From assembly GCA_954871525.1 (NCBI GenBank), contig OX940863.1:10268001-10332000 (forward strand): a stretch of 64,000 nucleotides of DNA, read 5' to 3'. The stretch's first letter is position 1. Every line of letters starts with the position of its first letter. Of this stretch, positions 62,266 to 64,000 are shown in pieces. The notes beneath the pieces are model-generated. The model worked only from the letters and a program-made list of their open reading frames with translations. It did no database searches and had not been told where the DNA came from. The translations under genes and the position numbers were made by a program. The DNA is from Parietaria judaica. Its lineage: Eukaryota > Streptophyta > Magnoliopsida > Rosales > Urticaceae.

Positions 62266-63690
62266 TTGAAGTACGTATATTTTCATGATTAAGTGCTTAA
62301 TTATGATCAAATGATAATATTTTTCAGGGGTTTCTTGACGAACAATTCATCCAATTGGAGGAGCTCCAAGATGACGCCAGCCCTAACTTCGTGGAGGAAA
62401 TTGCTACATCATATTACCGAGATTCGTCTAGACTCATTAATAACCTAGAAAATGCACTGTAAGCCTACAAAAAAAGACATTTAAATAATTAAAAGAAGAT
62501 ATATATATATATATATTATAATTAATCGACGTTTTTTTATTTGCTTGATTTAGAGGAAAAAGCCCTCTTGAGTTTGACAAGCTGGAGAGCTTCATGCATC
62601 AACTGAAAGGAAGAAGCACAAGGTAATATTATTAATATACATATCATTTCATTATTTCCCTAATTATTCATATCTTTTTTTTTTTTTTTTTTTCCCATAT
62701 CGTAAAAGAGAGAGAGAGAGAATATAATTAAAAATAGAGAATGAATGTCATGTATCGTAAGGATATTCGATGTTGGGGGTGAAACGACAAGCTTGAATAT
62801 GAAACCTCTTTCTTTTGTTGCTTGCTTGCAGCATTGGAGCCAAAAAGGTGAAAGCCGAGTGCACTCAGTTTAGGGAATATTGCAGGACATGCAATGAACA
62901 AGGGTAACTCTTAATTCTCTCTTATATATAATCATCTATACAAATATTTATATATAATGGTATAATTAAATTAATGATGAGCTTCCACCAATCAATGGAC
63001 GATCAAATCACTATATATTCATTCGATGCGCTTTATTTAATTATAATTTAGTGATTCACCATTGTACTTCTAAGTTGTTATTATACCACATATTATGTTG
63101 ATCTTTTCTTCACTTCATATATATATATTATGTTGATCCTTTTTGAAAAACTAATTATACTACTATTAAAGATGCTCAAATTGGTATATTTAAGTATTTA
63201 TTAATTATTAGAGGATGTGAATTGTAATTATATTACTAATTGGAGTGATTTGTATGGCTATTTATGCAGATGTATAAGGACATTCCAACAGCTGAAAAAG
63301 GAGTACTCTCTACTCAAAAAGAAGCTTGAAACTTATTTCCAGGTACAATTTAATTTTATCAGGCATAATAAGTTTATAGGAAACGACTCTTGAGTATTTG
63401 AACTTGTACCTTAATAAATAAATAAATAAATAAATAAAAAACAATCGCGTACAAAAAAAATGAGCTTGCTAATAATAAGAGGTAGTTCAGTGAGCATTTG
63501 AGCTTCTATTCTTGAGCTGGAGCCTGGAGATAAAAAATAAAAAAGTGAAAAATGTTCACTAGCAAGTTTAATTTTAATTTTATTAGTATGATTTATTTGT
63601 TGTCTAAATTGATTAAAAATTGAAGTGAATATATTTTTTCAGATGGCAAGACAAGCTGGGCCAACTCAGAGTGCATGTCGTCCCAAGTGA
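61688..63690 (+). CDS. AHP4: histidine-containing phosphotransfer protein, AHP4 type
   Basis: Six exons: 61688-61750, 62328-62458, 62554-62622, 62832-62903, 63270-63342, 63643-63690 (456 nt, 151 aa). The protein is a full-length HPt four-helix-bundle protein: QSLFDQGFLDEQFIQLEELQ, NPNF-like SPNFVEEI, then FMHQLKGRSTSIGA with the phospho-accepting His at residue 80. KAECTQFREYCR and QQLKKEYSLLKKKLETYF follow. Family knowledge: these proteins pass phosphate from cytokinin-receptor histidine kinases in membranes to response regulators in the nucleus. The closest resemblance I recall is to Arabidopsis AHP4 rather than the AHP1/2/3/5 group. The His is present, so it is not an AHP6-type pseudo-HPt. 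The usual KGSS is KGRS here (Ser85 to Arg). All introns have GT-AG ends, and intron 1 contains a long (TA)n (62215-62264). Confidence 0.92.
62215..62264 (+). repeat. (TA)n microsatellite in intron 1 of the AHP4-like gene
   Basis: A pure TA run of about 50 bp lies some 65-110 bp upstream of the exon 2 acceptor (62328). It is likely length-polymorphic. Confidence 0.9.
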
Positions 63691-64000
63691 AGCTAAGAGA
63701 CAGTGTCTGCTTTGCATGTCTCATCTTTCTTTTTGTTTTTGTTTTATTAGTGTATAATTAATAAGAGGCCATTTTATTATTAGGCTTCTTTTCATATATA
63801 AGCTATGTTTTGCTTGTAGTAGTTGACGCATGATAATCATGTTATGGAAGCTCTCTTCTTTCCAATAATATTGCCTGAATTTTATTTCACATTATTATTC
63901 ATAAAAAATATCGTTGCTAATTTGTTGATGCAAATCATAAAGTACTGTAGAAAATATGTATCGATTTGAAATTCACCAATCCTCGATAGAGAAAAAAAAT
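63691..64000. other. 3' flank of the AHP4-like gene
   Basis: AT-rich 3' UTR and downstream DNA. TTAATAAGA at about 63760 is a possible polyadenylation signal variant. No other gene starts before the window ends. Confidence 0.45.

Noticed and set aside
1..64000. CRISPR arrays, bacterial operons, tRNA or rRNA genes
   Set aside because: None was seen. The evenly spaced repeats found are tandem repeats without unique spacers, and all genes are plant genes with introns.

Overview
The window is nuclear DNA of a flowering plant, most likely a eudicot. Genes are split into many short exons with GT-AG introns, the intergenic DNA is very AT-rich with long (TA)n tracts, and every recognisable protein belongs to a plant family. 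There are no bacterial operons, CRISPR arrays or tRNA/rRNA genes that I could see. All gene models were assembled by hand from reading frame, splice sites and family resemblance; for the five models carried to both ends the summed exon lengths are multiples of three.

Layout. 1-14.4 kb holds no gene I can support: AT-rich intergenic DNA with a dispersed repeat pair, a 56-bp tandem repeat, a small hAT-type MITE and some GC-richer islets. 14.77-20.0 kb (+) is a LysM receptor-like kinase of the LYK3 type (11 exons). 20.9-22.4 kb (-) is a TauD/clavaminate-synthase-like Fe(II)/2-oxoglutarate oxygenase, with a 1.6-kb fold-back element ending 86 bp upstream of its ATG. 25.06-27.1 kb (+) is a conserved-looking plant protein of unknown function. 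27.67-35.36 kb (+) is MMS19, the cytosolic Fe-S targeting factor, in 19 exons. 36.18-39.2 kb (-) is the PAF1 subunit (ELF7/VIP2) of the PAF1 complex, converging on MMS19. 40.8-46.25 kb (+) is a G-type lectin S-receptor-like kinase pseudogene. 46.3-61.5 kb is a transposon graveyard with solo LTRs, MULE-like and hAT-like MITEs and no gene. 61.69-63.69 kb (+) is a histidine-containing phosphotransfer protein of the AHP4 type.

Best-supported unusual structure: the S-receptor kinase pseudogene carries three transposons, each delimited to the base by a target-site duplication (8-bp hAT, 5-bp LTR, 5-bp LTR). Taking out each insert with one duplication copy gives back continuous kinase reading frame. 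It also has one frameshift and two in-frame stops. Two more solo LTRs with perfect 5-bp duplications follow within 6 kb, one of them 2.8 kb long. All four lack an internal domain, which points to repeated LTR-LTR recombination here.

The intact genes are housekeeping or signalling genes with unrelated roles (cell-surface chitin/LCO-type perception, oxygenase, Fe-S delivery, transcription elongation, cytokinin phosphorelay). I see no functional cluster joining them, and I did not find a convincing new multi-gene system.
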